Part shown: positions 63,323 to 64,000 of the stretch, piece after piece
Position numbering within the stretch: position 1 is the stretch's first letter
How the letters are laid out: each line of letters begins with the position of its first letter
Assembly (NCBI RefSeq): GCF_005222845.1
Contig: NZ_STFZ01000001.1
Span: 1-64,000 of the forward strand
Reading direction: 5' to 3'
Length of the DNA stretch: 64,000 bases
DNA from: Rhizobium sp. FY34
GTDB taxonomy: Bacteria > Pseudomonadota > Alphaproteobacteria > Rhizobiales > Rhizobiaceae
Program-made: the position numbers and the translations under genes
The notes under the pieces: generated by a model
The model's input: only the letters and a program-made list of their open reading frames with translations
Database searches by the model: none
What the model was told of the DNA's origin: nothing

Positions 63323-63814
63323 ATGAATGAACAATTCAATCGCCGCAAATTCTTGAAAACGGTCGGCTTCGGCGCGGTGGTGACCTCGGCCGGGTCGGCC
63401 ATTGTGACATCGGCGGCGCATGCGCAGACGAAGATGAACTTGGCAGATGCGAAACTGCTGAAAATCGACCCGAAGATGCTTGAACTAAAGCTTAGCGATC
63501 CGCGAGCAGTGAAGGTTATCAAGCTTGATGCGCGGCTGCCCACGACGACGCCGATCACGCAGATGGGCCTCGACAGATCGGGGATGGCGGCGCTCACGCC
63601 GGCTGCCAAGGAACTGACCAAAGCCGACCTCCAGGCCATGGCCGAGGGGAAAATCCCGGCGCGCGCCCAGAACCTGACTGTCGCTGACATCAGTTCCATC
63701 AAGGTTGCCTTCGGATCCGGCTACAAGGTTCCCGGCAATTTGGCGGCAGATATTTCCTGCTGTTGCTGCACGCCATGCTGCTGTGCGGCAGCGGTCGAGT
63801 CGATCGCCGCCTAA
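63323..63814 (+). CDS. Tat-signal small protein with Cys-rich C-terminus (RiPP precursor-like)
   Basis: The 163-residue protein starts MNEQFNRRKFLKTVGFGA, a twin-arginine signal (Arg7, Arg8) with cleavage near AHA at 34-35. The middle is charged and helical. The C-terminus holds a cysteine block, CCCCTPCCC at 146-154 (seven Cys in nine residues), then a short AAAV tail. The ATG at 63323 has AAGGGGAG at about 8 bases; a GTG at 63314 is possible. Cys-dense C-terminal cores in small leader-like proteins suggest a RiPP precursor or a metal-binding protein. The next gene looks like a radical SAM enzyme. No homologue is recognised with confidence. Confidence 0.75.
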   Translation: MNEQFNRRKFLKTVGFGAVVTSAGSAIVTSAAHAQTKMNLADAKLLKIDPKMLELKLSDPRAVKVIKLDARLPTTTPITQMGLDRSGMAALTPAAKELTKADLQAMAEGKIPARAQNLTVADISSIKVAFGSGYKVPGNLAADISCCCCTPCCCAAAVESIAA

Positions 63815-63816
63815 CG

Positions 63817-63864
63817 GTCAGTCAAATGCACCCGCTCATTGATCGGGCGGGTGCTGCGACTGAC
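63817..63864 (+). terminator. Nested hairpin between Tat-peptide gene and next gene
   Basis: GCACCCGC (63828-63835) pairs with GCGGGTGC (63847-63854), and an outer stem GTCAGTC (63817-63823) pairs with GACTGAC (63858-63864). A short T-containing tail follows (ACTTCTTATG). It may partly terminate transcription, giving more precursor than enzyme mRNA. Confidence 0.7.
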
Positions 63865-63923
63865 ACTTCTTATGCCTCGTCCAGATCCGGATTTCTCGGT
63901 TCCTTGAAAAGGGAGGCAGGACT

Positions 63924-64000
63924 TTGCCTATTCGCTGCTTATTGATCTGGCCAAACTCGCGCAACGAGGTTTTGGGCTGGGGGGATCTGGGCGCCATCGC
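63924..64000 (+). CDS. Start of a gene, possibly a B12-binding radical SAM protein (partial)
   Basis: A TTG start is preceded by GGGAGG at 7 bases (63911-63916) and opens a frame running off the window end. The visible residues include RCLLIWPNSRNEVLGWGD and GDLGAIA. This pattern (hydrophobic strand, then PxSRNE and GDLGA) resembles the N-terminus of B12-binding domain radical SAM enzymes, which modify RiPP precursors and natural products. Only 25 residues are seen, so the assignment is tentative. Confidence 0.45.
   Translation, partial: MPIRCLLIWPNSRNEVLGWGDLGAI

Overview
The window looks like a piece of a large Hyphomicrobiales (Rhizobiales) chromosome or megaplasmid, probably from the Rhizobiaceae. 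This rests on the high-GC coding style, ATGA/TGATG gene overlaps, an IalB-family protein, many ABC importers of opp and ugp type, a StyA-type flavin monooxygenase, IorAB, NsrR and a galBCD cluster. No rRNA, tRNA, CRISPR array or insertion sequence was recognised. All identifications come from reading motifs by eye; no database search was run.

Region 1 (1-23.8 kb) is a cell-surface region. hldE and gmhB (ADP-heptose synthesis) come first, then an IalB-family gene on the minus strand, then a 3,396-residue autotransporter adhesin built from NSGT-type beta-helix repeats. Six plus-strand genes follow: a TPR-sulfotransferase, a TPR protein with a GT9/heptosyltransferase-like domain, a SAM methyltransferase and three large glycosyltransferase-like proteins. 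The arrangement suggests a dedicated system that decorates the adhesin, or a surface glycan, with heptose and possibly sulfate and methyl groups.

Region 2 (23.9-29.1 kb) holds a LysR-type regulator with two HTH domains, divergent from galB-galC-galD (the lower 4-oxalomesaconate pathway to pyruvate and oxaloacetate), and an outer-membrane channel-like protein facing the cluster.

Region 3 (29.3-49.4 kb) reads as an indole- or auxin-type catabolic island. It has a StyA-like monooxygenase with a StyB-like flavin reductase and an SDR, an AraC regulator, two CrtI-family FAD oxidoreductases, a VOC protein, a complete peptide-type ABC importer, indolepyruvate oxidoreductase IorAB, a MarR regulator, an isatin hydrolase-like metal hydrolase and an indoleacetamide hydrolase-like amidase. 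A TATGCATnTGCA palindrome lies in two of its promoters.

Region 4 (49.5-56.3 kb) concerns nitrogen oxides and nitro compounds. A LuxR-type regulator is followed by nitronate monooxygenase, a MOSC protein, a three-domain iron-sulfur flavin reductase and a SnoaL-like protein. NsrR (with candidate operators) and the NO dioxygenase Hmp come next, and a decayed ABC ATPase closes the region.

Region 5 (56.3-62.7 kb) is a ugpBAEC-type importer with a 2H phosphoesterase-like (DUF1868-type) gene at its end, controlled by a divergent ROK regulator.

Region 6 (62.7-64 kb) begins with a rhizobial-type palindrome and an AT-rich stretch. It then has a small Tat-signal protein ending in a CCCCTPCCC motif, a strong hairpin, and the first codons of a gene resembling B12-binding radical SAM enzymes. 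This looks like the left end of an unfamiliar peptide-modification (RiPP-like) system that continues beyond the window.
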